Positions 24,494 through 34,139 of a stretch of DNA of 64,000 nt are shown piece after piece. The stretch lies in assembly GCF_013393945.1 (NCBI RefSeq), contig NZ_CP040297.1, forward strand, positions 2,682,804-2,746,803, read 5' to 3'. Numbering within the stretch: the first letter of the stretch is position 1; each line of letters starts with the position of its first letter. The DNA comes from Nostoc sp. TCL26-01. GTDB taxonomy: Bacteria > Cyanobacteriota > Cyanobacteriia > Cyanobacteriales > Nostocaceae. A program made the position numbers and the translations under genes. The notes under the pieces are model-generated. The model had not been told where the DNA came from and did no database searches. It saw only the letters and a program-made list of their open reading frames with translations.

Positions 24494-25864
24494 ATGAATA
24501 ATTACGGCACATTTACAGCACTACGTCCTCACGGTTTATTAAGACATTTATTTAGTTGTTTTGACACCACCTGTTTACAAGCTTTTAGTAACTCAGTTAA
24601 TTGGTTAATTTACCTAGAAGATGGCGCAATCACCTATGCCACCCATTCTGTAGAACCATTTGACAGATTAGAACGGCATTTACGTCGCCTGAATCCGCAA
24701 ATTCCCCAAATAACTAACGAAATTCGGGTGCAATTACGCCTGTTATTTGAAACTGAATTACAAAATCAATTAATCTACCAACCACCTGAGTATCAAGCTA
24801 TTCATTGGCTAATAGATCAAGGATATTTGGATACCACACAAGCGACAGTGTTGATTCAGGAACTAGTCAAAGATGTGATTGAATCATTTTTGTTAATCAA
24901 AAGTGGTACTTACGAATTAAGTGATACACAACAGAAATTACCTCTAATTTGCCGACTGGATGTCATTAAAGTCATAGAACGTTGTCAAATGAGATTGCAA
25001 CATTGGCAGTCTTGCGTCCCACAAATCACATCTCCCTATCAGCGTCCTTACCTGTTGATTAACGGCAAAAATTCTCCAGCACTTCAGCCGCAATTAACCC
25101 ACTGGATGAAAGGTTTTAGTCTGCGTCATTTGGCGATCATCATGAATCAAGATGAAATCCAACTGGCTCAAAATTTATACCCTTACATCTTGACGGGAGA
25201 AATTATCTTACATGAGCCAGATCCACCATTTGATCAATTACCAAAAATTCCCACACAATTAACATCAACTCCTCAATACACAACTGAATTACTGCATAAA
25301 ACATTAGTAGACACAGTAGTAGAACTGAGTAGTCATGCCAACCCCATTACCCCGATTTTAGCTATAGATAATTTAGCTCCTGTTGTGCGATCGCCACAAA
25401 TTTCTGCGCCTGCCAAAGCCAGTCATCAAGAACTAACATTATCAAATACCACAAATCCTCATCCTGAAAGAGTAACAGCTATTACCAGAACTACCCAACA
25501 GATATACAAAATTGTTTCTGTAGATGATAGTCCGACAATTCTCAAAGAAATTAGCCATTTTTTAGAGAGTGAAAACTTTACGGTAGTAGCTATTAACGAT
25601 CCTCTCAAAGCGGCTATGTCAATTATTCGCCACAAACCAGACTTAATTTTATTGGATCTCAATATGGCAGGAATTGACGGTTATGAACTATGTCGTATTA
25701 TCCGCAACAATTCCCTGTTTAAAAACACTCCCATCATTTTCGTCACAGGCTACAAAGGACTAGTTGATAAAGTTAAAGCCAGATTAGTTGGTGCATCTGG
25801 ATATTTGACTAAACCTTTTACCCGTGCAGAATTATTGAAAATGGTGTTCATGCACTTGACTTAA
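24494..25864 (+). CDS. PATAN-receiver response regulator (PatA family)
   Basis: A 456-residue cyanobacterial regulator. Residues about 5-185 form a PATAN (DUF4388-type) domain, recognisable from FTALRPHGLLRHLF and WLIYLEDGAITYATHS near the start. The C-terminal 120 residues are a CheY-like receiver: VSVDDSPTILKE, the phospho-acceptor aspartate in DLILLDLNMAG, FVTGYKG and the lysine in YLTKPFTRAE. There is no DNA-binding domain. PatA itself controls heterocyst pattern in Anabaena, and relatives such as PixG act in phototaxis. The linker (about 255-330) is low in conservation. It is a single gene with its own repeat-filled upstream region, divergent from the VWA triad. Confidence 0.85.
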   Translation: MNNYGTFTALRPHGLLRHLFSCFDTTCLQAFSNSVNWLIYLEDGAITYATHSVEPFDRLERHLRRLNPQIPQITNEIRVQLRLLFETELQNQLIYQPPEYQAIHWLIDQGYLDTTQATVLIQELVKDVIESFLLIKSGTYELSDTQQKLPLICRLDVIKVIERCQMRLQHWQSCVPQITSPYQRPYLLINGKNSPALQPQLTHWMKGFSLRHLAIIMNQDEIQLAQNLYPYILTGEIILHEPDPPFDQLPKIPTQLTSTPQYTTELLHKTLVDTVVELSSHANPITPILAIDNLAPVVRSPQISAPAKASHQELTLSNTTNPHPERVTAITRTTQQIYKIVSVDDSPTILKEISHFLESENFTVVAINDPLKAAMSIIRHKPDLILLDLNMAGIDGYELCRIIRNNSLFKNTPIIFVTGYKGLVDKVKARLVGASGYLTKPFTRAELLKMVFMHLT

Positions 25865-25898
25865 GGACTTCCAGATCAGAAAATATCCAAAACTTAGG

Positions 25899-25960
25899 GT
25901 GCGTAAACAGTTAATCAACACTGATAACTGATAACTGATAACTGATAACTGTTTACGCAC
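25899..25960. terminator. Bidirectional hairpin built from a heptamer array
   Basis: GTGCGTAAACAGTTA (25899-25913) pairs perfectly with TAACTGTTTACGCAC (25946-25960) around tandem GATAACT units. It lies between two convergent genes, where a two-way terminator is expected, though there is no clear T-run. Confidence 0.55.
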
Positions 25961-25982
25961 TCTACCAACTCAACTGTGATTT

Positions 25983-27233
25983 TCACCTTGTCAACAATCG
26001 CCGCCGTAGCAAATCCAGGGCTGTACACGCACTTAAATGACGAATGAAAGAGCGATCGCGCATTGTGCCAAACTGATATTTATAACTTGTCACTTCATCC
26101 TTCGGGCCAGCTAAACCGATATAAACCAAACCCACTGGCTTAGTGTCTGTCCCTCCAGTCGGGCCAGCAATACCTGTGATACTCAAACCCCAGGTAGTAG
26201 AGAGGCGAGTTTTGACACCTATCGCCATTTGTTCGGCTACAGTGTTGCTGACTGCTCCCATTGTCTCTAAATCATCTGTGTTCACCCCCAACAACCCCAC
26301 TTTTACAGAGTTATCGTAAGAAATCACACCACCCCAGAAGTAATCAGAACTACCAGAAATTTCCGTTAACATTTGCCCCAAACTACCACCAGTACAAGAT
26401 TCTGCCACTGATAGAGTTTCCCCTGCCAACCGTAATAACTCACCCACAACAGCAGCTAAGGTATCATTATTCACTCCATAAAAATCTAAGCCAGCAATGT
26501 CTTTAATTTGCTGCTCAACGGGTGCAATCAAAACCTCAGCTTCTGCTTGTGAAGAGGCTTTAGCAGAAACGCGCAATCTCACCTCTCCCTTCCCCGCATA
26601 AGGTGCGACTGTGGGGTTGGGCAAATTTAAATAGGCGGTAACTTTCTCCGCCAAAGCTGATTCCCCAATTCCCCAAAACTTTAAACTACGGCTAAAGATA
26701 ATTTCCTGACCCCAGCCTTGACTTTTGAGAAATGGTACTGCTGTTTCTGCCCACATCCGGTGCATTTCACTGGGAACACCGGGAAAAGTTAAAATTGTCA
26801 CATCAGCACGAGGTTGCCAGATAATCCCCGGTGCTGTACCACTGGGATTTGGTAAAACATCTGCCCCTTGGGGAATCAAAGCTTGTTTGCGGTTACTGGG
26901 TGTCATCACCCGACCACGTTGAGTAAACTTCTGTGTTATGTCTTCAATAATTTCTGGGTGTTCTACCAAAGGCGCACCAAAAAAATCAGCGATAGTTTCA
27001 CAAGTCAAGTCATCTGGTGTAGGGCCTAAACCACCAGTAAAAATGAGAATTTTCGCTCTGGAAATAGCAATTTCGATAACTTGCTTGATGCGTTCTGGAT
27101 TATCCCCCACAACTGTTTGATTGTAATGGGGTATACCGAGTTGGGCTAATTGTTGCGCCAGATATTGAGCATTCCCGTTGAGGATATCCCCTAAAAGCAA
27201 TTCAGTACCAACACAAATAATTTCTGCACTCAT
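25983..27233 (-). CDS. cinA: CinA family protein (NMN amidase domain)
   Basis: A 416-residue full-length CinA. The N-terminal half is a MoaB/Mog-like fold: MSAEIICVGTELLLGDI and LIFTGGLGPTPDDLT near residue 63. The C-terminal half is the nicotinamide-nucleotide amidohydrolase (PncC) domain with SVAESCTGGSLGQMLTEISG, the catalytic serine being in AESCTGG. The protein recycles NMN from NAD breakdown. The name comes from co-transcription with recA in competent bacteria, which is not the case here. It is convergent with the PATAN regulator and followed by repeats. Confidence 0.93.
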   Translation of the reverse strand: MSAEIICVGTELLLGDILNGNAQYLAQQLAQLGIPHYNQTVVGDNPERIKQVIEIAISRAKILIFTGGLGPTPDDLTCETIADFFGAPLVEHPEIIEDITQKFTQRGRVMTPSNRKQALIPQGADVLPNPSGTAPGIIWQPRADVTILTFPGVPSEMHRMWAETAVPFLKSQGWGQEIIFSRSLKFWGIGESALAEKVTAYLNLPNPTVAPYAGKGEVRLRVSAKASSQAEAEVLIAPVEQQIKDIAGLDFYGVNNDTLAAVVGELLRLAGETLSVAESCTGGSLGQMLTEISGSSDYFWGGVISYDNSVKVGLLGVNTDDLETMGAVSNTVAEQMAIGVKTRLSTTWGLSITGIAGPTGGTDTKPVGLVYIGLAGPKDEVTSYKYQFGTMRDRSFIRHLSACTALDLLRRRLLTR

Positions 27234-27239
27234 GTAATT

Positions 27240-27306
27240 AGGTGATAGGTGATAGGGAATAGGTGACAGGTGATAGGTGACAGGTGATAGGTGACAGGTG
27301 ATAGGG
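27240..27306. repeat. Heptamer array (GGTGATA/GGTGACA)
   Basis: About nine heptamers alternate between GGTGATA and GGTGACA just upstream of the cinA start. Confidence 0.88.
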
Positions 27307-27353
27307 AAAAGCCAACCGCCTACAGGGTGTTAGCGTAGCGGGATGTAATACGG

Positions 27354-27519
27354 CGTGAGTTCGACGACTGGAAAAAACCCCTCTCCAAACCTCTCCCCTA
27401 AAAGGAGAGAGGCTTTAAAACCTTGATTTTTCGTTGATATTTTATGTTTTTGACTCCCCTCTCCGCGTCGGAGAGGGGTTGGGGGAGAGGTCAAAAAAGA
27501 CTTGTCGAACTCACGTTAA
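27354..27519. repeat. MITE-like element, TTAACGTGAGTTCGAC family, copy 2
   Basis: CGTGAGTTCGAC on the left and GTCGAACTCACGTTAA on the right are inverted repeats. The interior CCCCTCTCCAAACCTCTCCC and GGAGAGGGGTTGGGGGAGAG match the copy at 16662-16875 in inverted orientation, without the nested hairpin. Confidence 0.88.
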
Positions 27520-27551
27520 TACGGCTTTGAACCTCTATTTTTTCATGAAAA

Positions 27552-27634
27552 CTCTTAATTACGAATTACGTAGGCGCAAGCCTTCCCGTAGGGTATTACG
27601 TAGCTTGCTTCTCGCCTTTGGCGAGTATTACGAA
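27552..27634. repeat. Dispersed repeat, copy 2 (GTAGGGTATTACG family)
   Basis: It carries CCCGTAGGGTATTACG, GTAGCTTGCTTC and TATTACGAATTAC in the same order as 268-326 read on the other strand. Its last bases abut and partly form the stop codon of the WecA-like gene. Confidence 0.75.
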
Positions 27635-28681
27635 TTACTTTTGCTGTGAGAGTTTCCACACTCGCCACACGACATAACTTAGCAACGAAGTCGCACCACA
27701 AGCGTAAGCAACGCTGCTGGGAACACCAGCGACAACCAAGGCTAAACTTCCCACCCACAGAGTTAGGGAATAAATAAACAAAACCGTCCAGCGATGAGAT
27801 AAACCGGCTTGTAGCAATCGATGGTGCAGGTGGCGTTTATCTGCTACCCAAGGTAATTTACCCCGGCGAAGGCGTGACAAGATCACTGCTGACATATCGA
27901 CAATGGGAACTGCCAAAATTAAATAAGGCAAAATGACGGCGGTGAAAGCAGGAATCTTGACTAAACCAATCACACCGACAGCCGCTAAGGTAAAGCCCAT
28001 AAAATAAGAGCCACCATCACCCATAAAAATTTGTGCCGGGTTGAAATTGTAGCGCAGAAATCCCAACGCTGCACCAGCTAAAGCAGCCGCAATCAAAGCT
28101 GCTGCGGGTTGGTGCATAAATAGAGACACCAGTAGCATCACTACAGCCGCAATTCCCGATACTCCCGCCGCTAAACCATCTAAGCCATCAATCCAGTTAA
28201 TAGCATTTACCATCCCCACCAACCAAATCACGGTGATAGGTAAACTTAGCCAATTCAAATCAACTATTCCCATCGTGGGAACGGTAATAAAATCTATGCT
28301 GACACCTGCTTTCCATGCACCAGCCGCAACAATGACTTGAATTAGCAAGCGTCCTAAGGGAGAGAGACTTAATAAATCATCAGCTAACCCAATGAGAAAA
28401 AAGCCTAGTCCACCCAAAGTTACACCCCAGACTTGCCATTCCTTCTCAGGAGGCAAATTACCAAATCCACCCATCCACCACACAATGAGTAAAGAAATGA
28501 TTGTCCCAGCGAAGATAGAAACTCCTCCCAAGCGTACCATTGGCCGATCATGGATTTTGCGATCGCCCGGTCTATCGACACGTCCACTTTTTATACCAAT
28601 ATTCCTCACATCCGGCGTAGTCCAGAGAACGACTACCGCAGCCACAAGAAAGGCAATCAGATGATAAATCTGAGCAGGCAT
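27635..28681 (-). CDS. WecA/MraY-family polyprenyl-phosphate sugar-1-phosphate transferase
   Basis: A 348-residue integral membrane enzyme with about ten helices. Key motifs are VDRPGDRKIHDRPMVRLGG near residue 35, the catalytic aspartates in GLADDLLSL, NAINWIDGLDGLAAG near 160, FMGDGGSYFMG near 217 and the cytoplasmic KRHLHHRLL near 285. The HLHHRL motif places it with WecA/TagO/WbpL enzymes rather than MraY. It moves an N-acetylhexosamine 1-phosphate from a UDP sugar to undecaprenyl phosphate, starting O-antigen or other glycan synthesis. It is a single gene far from the HEP block. Confidence 0.9.
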   Translation of the reverse strand: MPAQIYHLIAFLVAAVVVLWTTPDVRNIGIKSGRVDRPGDRKIHDRPMVRLGGVSIFAGTIISLLIVWWMGGFGNLPPEKEWQVWGVTLGGLGFFLIGLADDLLSLSPLGRLLIQVIVAAGAWKAGVSIDFITVPTMGIVDLNWLSLPITVIWLVGMVNAINWIDGLDGLAAGVSGIAAVVMLLVSLFMHQPAAALIAAALAGAALGFLRYNFNPAQIFMGDGGSYFMGFTLAAVGVIGLVKIPAFTAVILPYLILAVPIVDMSAVILSRLRRGKLPWVADKRHLHHRLLQAGLSHRWTVLFIYSLTLWVGSLALVVAGVPSSVAYACGATSLLSYVVWRVWKLSQQK

Positions 28682-28784
28682 CTGTATTTTTAATGAGTAG
28701 TTTATGAAACAAAAATCTATCGAGGATGTTTCCTACTTATTTTTACTATATTTCCGACCCTGATCAGTGAGGAATTTGGGAGTG

Positions 28785-28838
28785 GGGATTGGGGGATAGG
28801 AGGATGGGGTGATGGGGAGATGGGGAGATGGGGAGAAA
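28785..28838. repeat. Octamer array (GATGGGGA)
   Basis: Tandem GATGGGGA units with variants lie between the WecA-like gene and the glyA 3' end. Confidence 0.8.
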
Positions 28839-28874
28839 GAACCTATACAAGTATTTTCTCCTTGTCCCCTTTTT

Positions 28875-30158
28875 TTATGCCAAGACTGGTACAGGAATTT
28901 CCAAGTGCGGATACAAGGGGAAGCGATCGCATAATGCGGCTACTCGTTGGCGGCAATCTTGGGCTACTGTGTCTGATTCTGGGTTGAGTAGGCGATCAGC
29001 GATAATATTGCCAATCTCGGTAAACTCTGCCACTCCTAAGCCGCGTGTCGTCATAGCTGGTGAACCTAGTCTTAAACCACTGGTAACAAATGGTGATTGG
29101 GGATCGAAGGGAACTGTATTTTTATTAGCGGTAATATTTACTTCACTGACTAGTTGATCGGCTCGTTTTCCAGTCATGTCTATAGACCGTAAATCTACTA
29201 ACATCAAATGATTATCAGTGCCATCTGATACCAGTTTTAAGCCCCGATTTTGTAGTTGAGTGGCTAAAGCACGGGCATTTTCAATGACTTGCGCTGAATA
29301 TGTTTGAAATTCTGGTTTTAAGGCTTCACCAAAGGCAACTGCTTTACCCGCAATCACGTGTTCTAATGGACCCCCTTGACTACCAGGAAACACTGATTTA
29401 TCTAGCTTTTTACCGAGTTCGGCATCACGAGTCAAAATTAAACCACTTCTGGGGCCTCGGAGGGTTTTGTGAGTGGTGGTGGTAACTACATCACAGTGGG
29501 GAATGGGATCAGGATGGAGTCCACTAGCAACTAAACCGGCAATGTGAGCAATATCCGCCAGCAAGTAAGCGCCGACTTCATCAGCAATGCTGCGGAACTT
29601 GGCAAAGTCAATAATTCGTGGATAGGCAGAATAACCACAAATCAAGAGTTTGGGACGTTCTTTTAATGCTAAATCGCGGATTTGGTCATAGTCTAGTCGT
29701 TCTGTTTGTTGACTGACACCGTAGTGACTCACTTGGAACCACTTACCAGAAACATTCACTGGGGAACCGTGGGTGAGGTGTCCACCGTGAGACAAATCCA
29801 TCCCCATAATTTTGTCCCCTGGTGCCAATAAACTCAGGAAGACAGCAAAATTAGCTTGAGCGCCAGAATGAGGTTGGACATTGGCATGAGCCGCACCAAA
29901 TAGCTGTTTAGCCCGGTCAATGGCTATTTGTTCAATTTTGTCAACAAACTCGCAACCGCCGTAGTAACGCTTTCCAGGTAGCCCCTCAGCGTATTTATTT
30001 GTCAGTACCGAACCCTGAGCCGCCAAGACAGCCGCAGAGGTAAAGTTTTCGCTAGCAATTAACTCCAAATGATCGCGTTGACGTTGAAGTTCTTGATTGA
30101 TTAATCCGGCGATCGCTGGATCAGAATTAGCCAAAAAATCTGAATTCGTCTTAGTCAC
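28875..30158 (-). CDS. glyA: Serine hydroxymethyltransferase
   Basis: A 427-residue PLP enzyme, standard length. It starts at GTG 30158, which gives [16 protein letters not shown]. No upstream ATG fits. The PLP lysine is in [17 protein letters not shown] near residue 230. Other family marks are [21 protein letters not shown] and HSGAQAN. It interconverts serine and glycine with tetrahydrofolate and feeds one-carbon units to purine and methionine synthesis. It is monocistronic here, with 518 gene-free bases upstream. No glycine riboswitch fold was evident there. Confidence 0.95.
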   Translation of the reverse strand: MTKTNSDFLANSDPAIAGLINQELQRQRDHLELIASENFTSAAVLAAQGSVLTNKYAEGLPGKRYYGGCEFVDKIEQIAIDRAKQLFGAAHANVQPHSGAQANFAVFLSLLAPGDKIMGMDLSHGGHLTHGSPVNVSGKWFQVSHYGVSQQTERLDYDQIRDLALKERPKLLICGYSAYPRIIDFAKFRSIADEVGAYLLADIAHIAGLVASGLHPDPIPHCDVVTTTTHKTLRGPRSGLILTRDAELGKKLDKSVFPGSQGGPLEHVIAGKAVAFGEALKPEFQTYSAQVIENARALATQLQNRGLKLVSDGTDNHLMLVDLRSIDMTGKRADQLVSEVNITANKNTVPFDPQSPFVTSGLRLGSPAMTTRGLGVAEFTEIGNIIADRLLNPESDTVAQDCRQRVAALCDRFPLYPHLEIPVPVLA

Positions 30159-30676
30159 GTCGCTTCGCTCCCTGCAAAATTAACAATTTCTATAAGTATA
30201 TTCAGAGCTTTGTCATCACTATTCTTTAACTCCCACCCCCTTAAACCCTGACCAAATCAGTTACCAGTTAACAGTTATCAGTTAATTAACAAAAATCTTG
30301 GTACAAGGTCACTGTTCACCGTTCACTATTCACTGTTTACAACCCCACACCTCTTTTATTCACACTAACAACAAGTAATAATTTATGTATGCCTGTTTAC
30401 CTAAAGACTTAATCTCCAGGATATACAACATACAATAAATTAAGGTTCACTTGACGATTTTTTTGTGAGTGTTCCCATTTTTATCGCCAAGATTGCTAGA
30501 GCTTCGTCAAGATCAACCGAAGTAAGTAAGTTAGCAAAATAAAATCACCCAATGTAAAGAAAAATCAAATAGGCAAAAACCCTTATACCCAATACCCAAT
30601 CCCCAGTACCCATTACTCAATGTTTCTACCCCTGGAGAAATACAGTTAAAATTTAGGACTTACAGGAGGGATTTAG
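30159..30676. other. Gene-free stretch upstream of glyA
   Basis: It contains CAGTTA/CAGTTAT repeats (30258-30285), CACTGTTCAC heptamer-like units (30309-30340) and TACCCAA units (30588-30618). A similar set is at 52122-52190. No gene is seen. The glyA promoter and that of the small gene at 30677 must be here. Confidence 0.5.
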
Positions 30677-30874
30677 ATGCTAGTCATTTTAATGGAAGAT
30701 CAAATCCTCCCACCTGAGCAGGTTTGCCAATCTTGTTTACTCGCTAATGGGAGAGGTCAACCCCGATGGCTTGGAGGTAAACTTAGCTGTGGTCAAGCTA
30801 TTCGCAAACTTGCCGAACAGCAGCCAGAGCAGTATGAATGTTTAATGGGTTTTCGCATTGCCCATATAGAATAA
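30677..30874 (+). CDS. Small conserved-type hypothetical protein (65 aa)
   Basis: The ATG follows a good ribosome-binding site (GGAGG at 30665-30669). The 65-residue product has two cysteines in EQVCQSCLLA and another in GKLSCGQAI. The first pair is spaced like half a zinc site. I do not recognise the family. It precedes the Tic20-like gene by 85 bases on the same strand and may share a transcript with it. Confidence 0.6.
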   Translation: MLVILMEDQILPPEQVCQSCLLANGRGQPRWLGGKLSCGQAIRKLAEQQPEQYECLMGFRIAHIE

Positions 30875-30959
30875 ATCATAACTTCTTCAGTAAGACTGAG
30901 TAACTGCGTTATCCTAAGCTCAAGGAACTAATGAAATTTAGCCACAGGAGAACGCAATA

Positions 30960-31436
30960 ATGACATGGCGTGGTTCTACAACAATTTCCGATAGAATTTT
31001 TGCTTGTTTACCTTATCTACTTCCTATAATTGAGGTTTTTGTGTTTGGGGAATTTTTGTTTAGGCAGTTTCCCGCCTTGCAACTGATATTTTTCCCCCTA
31101 ATTCCCTTGTTGAGAATCTACTACGGCGTTCGTTATGCAGGCTTAATTATTTTCTTTGCTTTATGGTTGTTAGTGGTCAGAAACGAGAAAATCAGTCATT
31201 TTATTCGTTTCAATACCATGCAAGCCATACTTTTAGACATTATCATCTTTTTATTCGGTATTCTTACAGATGTTGTTGGTCTCATTCCCGCCGGCGGGTT
31301 TGCGATCCAAACTTTATACACAACTATTTTTCTCGGCATTATGGCAGGAGTTATTTACTCCATCGCTCAGTCTCTGCTAGGACGTTACGCGGAAATTCCT
31401 GCTATCTCAGATGCAGTTTATATGCAAGTGCGATAA
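30960..31436 (+). CDS. Tic20-family membrane protein
   Basis: A 158-residue protein with four hydrophobic helices (about 15-35, 40-75, 95-115, 120-140). Matches to the Tic20 family include ISDRIFACLPYLLPIIEVF at the start and ISHFIRFNTMQAILLDI in the middle. In plastids Tic20 is a core channel subunit of the inner-envelope protein import machinery. The cyanobacterial proteins are its relatives, and their own role is not settled. The length fits the bacterial form. The gene begins 85 bases after a small hypothetical gene. Confidence 0.82.
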   Translation: MTWRGSTTISDRIFACLPYLLPIIEVFVFGEFLFRQFPALQLIFFPLIPLLRIYYGVRYAGLIIFFALWLLVVRNEKISHFIRFNTMQAILLDIIIFLFGILTDVVGLIPAGGFAIQTLYTTIFLGIMAGVIYSIAQSLLGRYAEIPAISDAVYMQVR

Positions 31437-31486
31437 GTCGTGCAAATTACATCAAATCAGGTAATAGACATCTGGAGAAAATGAAT

Positions 31487-31515
31487 GTAGAGACGTTGCA
31501 GTGCAACGTCTCTAC
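31487..31515. repeat. 29-base palindrome, copy 1
   Basis: Fourteen-base arms GTAGAGACGTTGCA and TGCAACGTCTCTAC around a single central base. It is the same as 35233-35261 except for that base. It lies 50 bases after the Tic20-like gene. Confidence 0.9.
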
Positions 31516-31607
31516 AAGGATCTCGGGCAATGCAGAATTAAATACGGTCGCTGTCTAATAGGTATTTGGTAAGAATTTGCTCTCAATTACCAATTACCCA
31601 TTACCAA

Positions 31608-32378
31608 TTACTGAGCCACAGTGTTTTCCAAACGACCAATCCCTTCTATTTCCACACGGACGCGATCGCCTGGCTGCATTGCGCCGACACCCTCTGGTGT
31701 ACCTGTTAGCACCACATCACCAGGTAGCAAAGTCATGACTTGACTGATGTACGATACTAAAAAATCAGGGGCAAACACCATCTGATCAATCCCGGCCGAC
31801 TGAATGGGATGAGCATCATCATTCAAAAAAGTCTGTAATCTTGCTCCTGGACTCAAATCTCGGACTATCCAAGGGCCAAGTGGACAAAATGTATCAAACC
31901 CTTTAGCTCTAGTCCATTGACCATCTTTTTTTTGTAAATCTCTGGCTGTGACATCATTGGCAATGGTGTAACCCCAAATTTTAGTTTGGGCTACTTCTGG
32001 TGTGCAATTGCAAGCGCGCTCGCCAATCACCAATGCTAATTCACCTTCATAATCAACTCGTTGCGACTGGGGTGGATATTTAATCTCAGTTTCCGAAGCA
32101 ATAATTGATGTTGGCGGTTTCAGAAAAATTAACGGTTCGCTGGGAACTAATGTTCCCATCTCGGCTGCATGATCCGCGTAGTTCTTCCCAACTGCAACAA
32201 TTTTAGAGGGGGCGCAGGGCGCTAGAATCAGGTAATTGTCTGGTTCTAAAACTAAGTCTGTGGGTTGTCCATGCAACCAAGGTGGAGCATCTAACACCTG
32301 CACATTGAAAGATAGTTGTAGCAACCCGTAGTAAATCTTGCCTTCACGATTTTGAACTCGCACATAGCGCTGCGCCAT
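31608..32378 (-). CDS. Fumarylacetoacetate hydrolase family protein
   Basis: A 256-residue single-domain FAH protein. The metal ligands are in QRVDYEGELALVIGE (E, E) and TIANDVTARDLQ (D), and the substrate region holds AVGKNYADHAAEMG near residue 62. FAH members cleave or decarboxylate beta-keto acids, for example acylpyruvates or oxaloacetate. The exact substrate cannot be told from sequence. The start is ATG 32378. The gene is divergent from rpsF, with 177 bases between the two starts. Confidence 0.87.
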   Translation of the reverse strand: MAQRYVRVQNREGKIYYGLLQLSFNVQVLDAPPWLHGQPTDLVLEPDNYLILAPCAPSKIVAVGKNYADHAAEMGTLVPSEPLIFLKPPTSIIASETEIKYPPQSQRVDYEGELALVIGERACNCTPEVAQTKIWGYTIANDVTARDLQKKDGQWTRAKGFDTFCPLGPWIVRDLSPGARLQTFLNDDAHPIQSAGIDQMVFAPDFLVSYISQVMTLLPGDVVLTGTPEGVGAMQPGDRVRVEIEGIGRLENTVAQ

Positions 32379-32555
32379 AACTTTGATAAATATCCTTGGT
32401 ATTTCGGCAGATAGAGCTGATGATTCAGATTTAAAACTGGTAAGATTATAGTTCCTTGTTGCTTCAGATGTTGATGAATACAGATGGTTTTGACCAAAAC
32501 TAACTTAATCAATTGACATCGGCAGCCAGTTTGTCCAAAAGGAGACTTGAGATCA

Positions 32556-32882
32556 ATGTCCACAGTTTACGAAACAATATACATCCTACGTCCTGACTTG
32601 ACAGATGAACAGGTAGAGCTAGCGATCGCTAAATACCAAAACATCCTCCAAGAACAAGGTGCTACTGACTTAGAAGTGCAAAATCGTGGTAAACGCCGTC
32701 TTGCTTATGAAATCAAAAAGCATCGTGATGGTGTGTACGTTCAATTTAACTACAATGGCCCTGGCACAGCGATCGCCATTTTAGAACGCGCTATGCGGTT
32801 AAGCGAAGAAGTCATTCGTTATCTAACAATTAAGCAAGAAGTAGTGACAGAAACAGCAGACAAAGTTGCTGTGACCGCTTAA
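32556..32882 (+). CDS. rpsF: 30S ribosomal protein S6
   Basis: A 108-residue S6. ATG 32556 is chosen because AAGGAGA lies at the right distance upstream and the protein then starts [23 protein letters not shown] at 32547 would add three residues. The core [19 protein letters not shown] and the closing [10 protein letters not shown] are typical. S6 binds the central domain of 16S rRNA with S18. Unlike many bacteria, no rpsR or ssb follows. The next gene is a coiled-coil protein. Confidence 0.95.
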   Translation: MSTVYETIYILRPDLTDEQVELAIAKYQNILQEQGATDLEVQNRGKRRLAYEIKKHRDGVYVQFNYNGPGTAIAILERAMRLSEEVIRYLTIKQEVVTETADKVAVTA

Positions 32883-32902
32883 TATAAGTCTTGAGTAATA
32901 CA

Positions 32903-32936
32903 ACTGAGTGTGAAGTTCTCTAACTCAACACTCAGT
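32903..32936 (+). terminator. Hairpin downstream of rpsF
   Basis: ACTGAGTGT (32903-32911) pairs with ACACTCAGT (32928-32936) 20 bases after the rpsF stop. A T-rich run comes only about 25 bases later, so termination is likely but not certain. Confidence 0.45.
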
Positions 32937-33083
32937 AGTAGATCAAGTCAGACTAAAAAATTTTACCTTTTGGCTTTTTTTTGATTTAGTTGGGAATGCT
33001 AAGTCAACAAGTACTTGCCAAAAGCAGTACTATTGCAGTTAGACATAGGGTTCGCCATTCGTCAATAGGAACTGTAAGCAACC

Positions 33084-33644
33084 GTGAGCCAAACAGATAC
33101 ATCCAACATCCAAGCTCTATCTACGGAAATGTCGCAGCTGCGTCAAGAATTGCAGATCCGCGATCAATTAGTGCAACAGCTATCTCAAGAACTCTTCCGG
33201 CTAGTCAAGGGCAATAATAATTTTATGCCCCAACGGTCTGAGCTTGAACAAGATTTCACTCAGTTACAGGCACTAAGAGAACAATTGCAAGCTGTTGAGC
33301 AGCAAGTGACATTCTATCAGGAGCAGATTGCCTCTCGTGACACCGAAATCTACCAACTGCGTCAATCAGTACAAGAACTGACAGATCGTAGTCGGATGTT
33401 GGAGCAAGTAGTCCAAGAATTACCACAAATTTACCGCCGTAAGTTTGAAGAACGTATGGCTCCAGTCAGAGAAAAAGTAGCCATCCTCCAGCGAGAAAAC
33501 CGGCAACTGCAAGCTGAACTACAAAGCGTGAGCTATCGTTTAGCACTCAAAACCCGCACTTCTAGCCATAGTGGCATCGATTTACCTAATTTCCCTCGTC
33601 CAGCATCGCCACAAGACGGTATGCCTAGCGTGCAAAATGCCTGA
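33084..33644 (+). CDS. Coiled-coil protein of unknown function
   Basis: A 186-residue protein starting at GTG 33084. Residues about 10-155 are almost wholly heptad-type helix rich in Q, E, L and R (MSQLRQELQIRDQLVQQLSQ near 16, then LREQLQAVEQQVTFYQEQIA), so it should form a long parallel coiled coil. The last 25 residues are disordered. No signal peptide or membrane segment is present. It lies 200 bases after rpsF on the same strand. I do not recognise the family. Confidence 0.7.
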   Translation: MSQTDTSNIQALSTEMSQLRQELQIRDQLVQQLSQELFRLVKGNNNFMPQRSELEQDFTQLQALREQLQAVEQQVTFYQEQIASRDTEIYQLRQSVQELTDRSRMLEQVVQELPQIYRRKFEERMAPVREKVAILQRENRQLQAELQSVSYRLALKTRTSSHSGIDLPNFPRPASPQDGMPSVQNA

Positions 33645-34139
33645 TTCTAAAAATTTCAGTAAGAAACGTTATAACTTTAACAGATATCAAAAACTACTAG
33701 TTTTATCGAACAGAATTCAGAAGTCAGTATGAATTCTGTACAACTTGGTGACGAATATTTGGTTTTAAACCCCCATCCTTAGTGGGCGAAAAAAATTAAA
33801 ATCTTCTTCCTAATTAAAACTCTATCCTTTTATGGGTAGGTATCCTGTATTCTGACTACTTTATTCTGACTCCTTTTTATGAGTTTTCTCCTGTCCAGTG
33901 CAGTATGGGTAGTAAAGAAGTTTAGGTAGTAACTTCCCCTATTTCCCACTGCACCAGATGTAGACATCACAGCCAAGATCAATTTTGACTAGCTGCAAAG
34001 TGTATGGAATCAGTCAGAATTAGAAGGCGATCGCTACGTAATTTGCCATGCGGTTACGGCAATGGTAATCAACCAAGATAATTTTTCCGAATTACCAATT
34101 TTTATTGACATTGCCATCTACCTTTCGTAAGATAATAGA
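33645..34139. other. Gene-free stretch
   Basis: Nothing beyond AT-rich sequence and one near-HIP1 site was seen between these convergent genes. No strong hairpin with a T-run was found. Confidence 0.5.

Noticed and set aside
28682..28874. Glycine riboswitch near glyA
   Set aside because: This region is downstream of glyA, and no paired glycine-aptamer pattern was seen on the upstream side (30159-30676).
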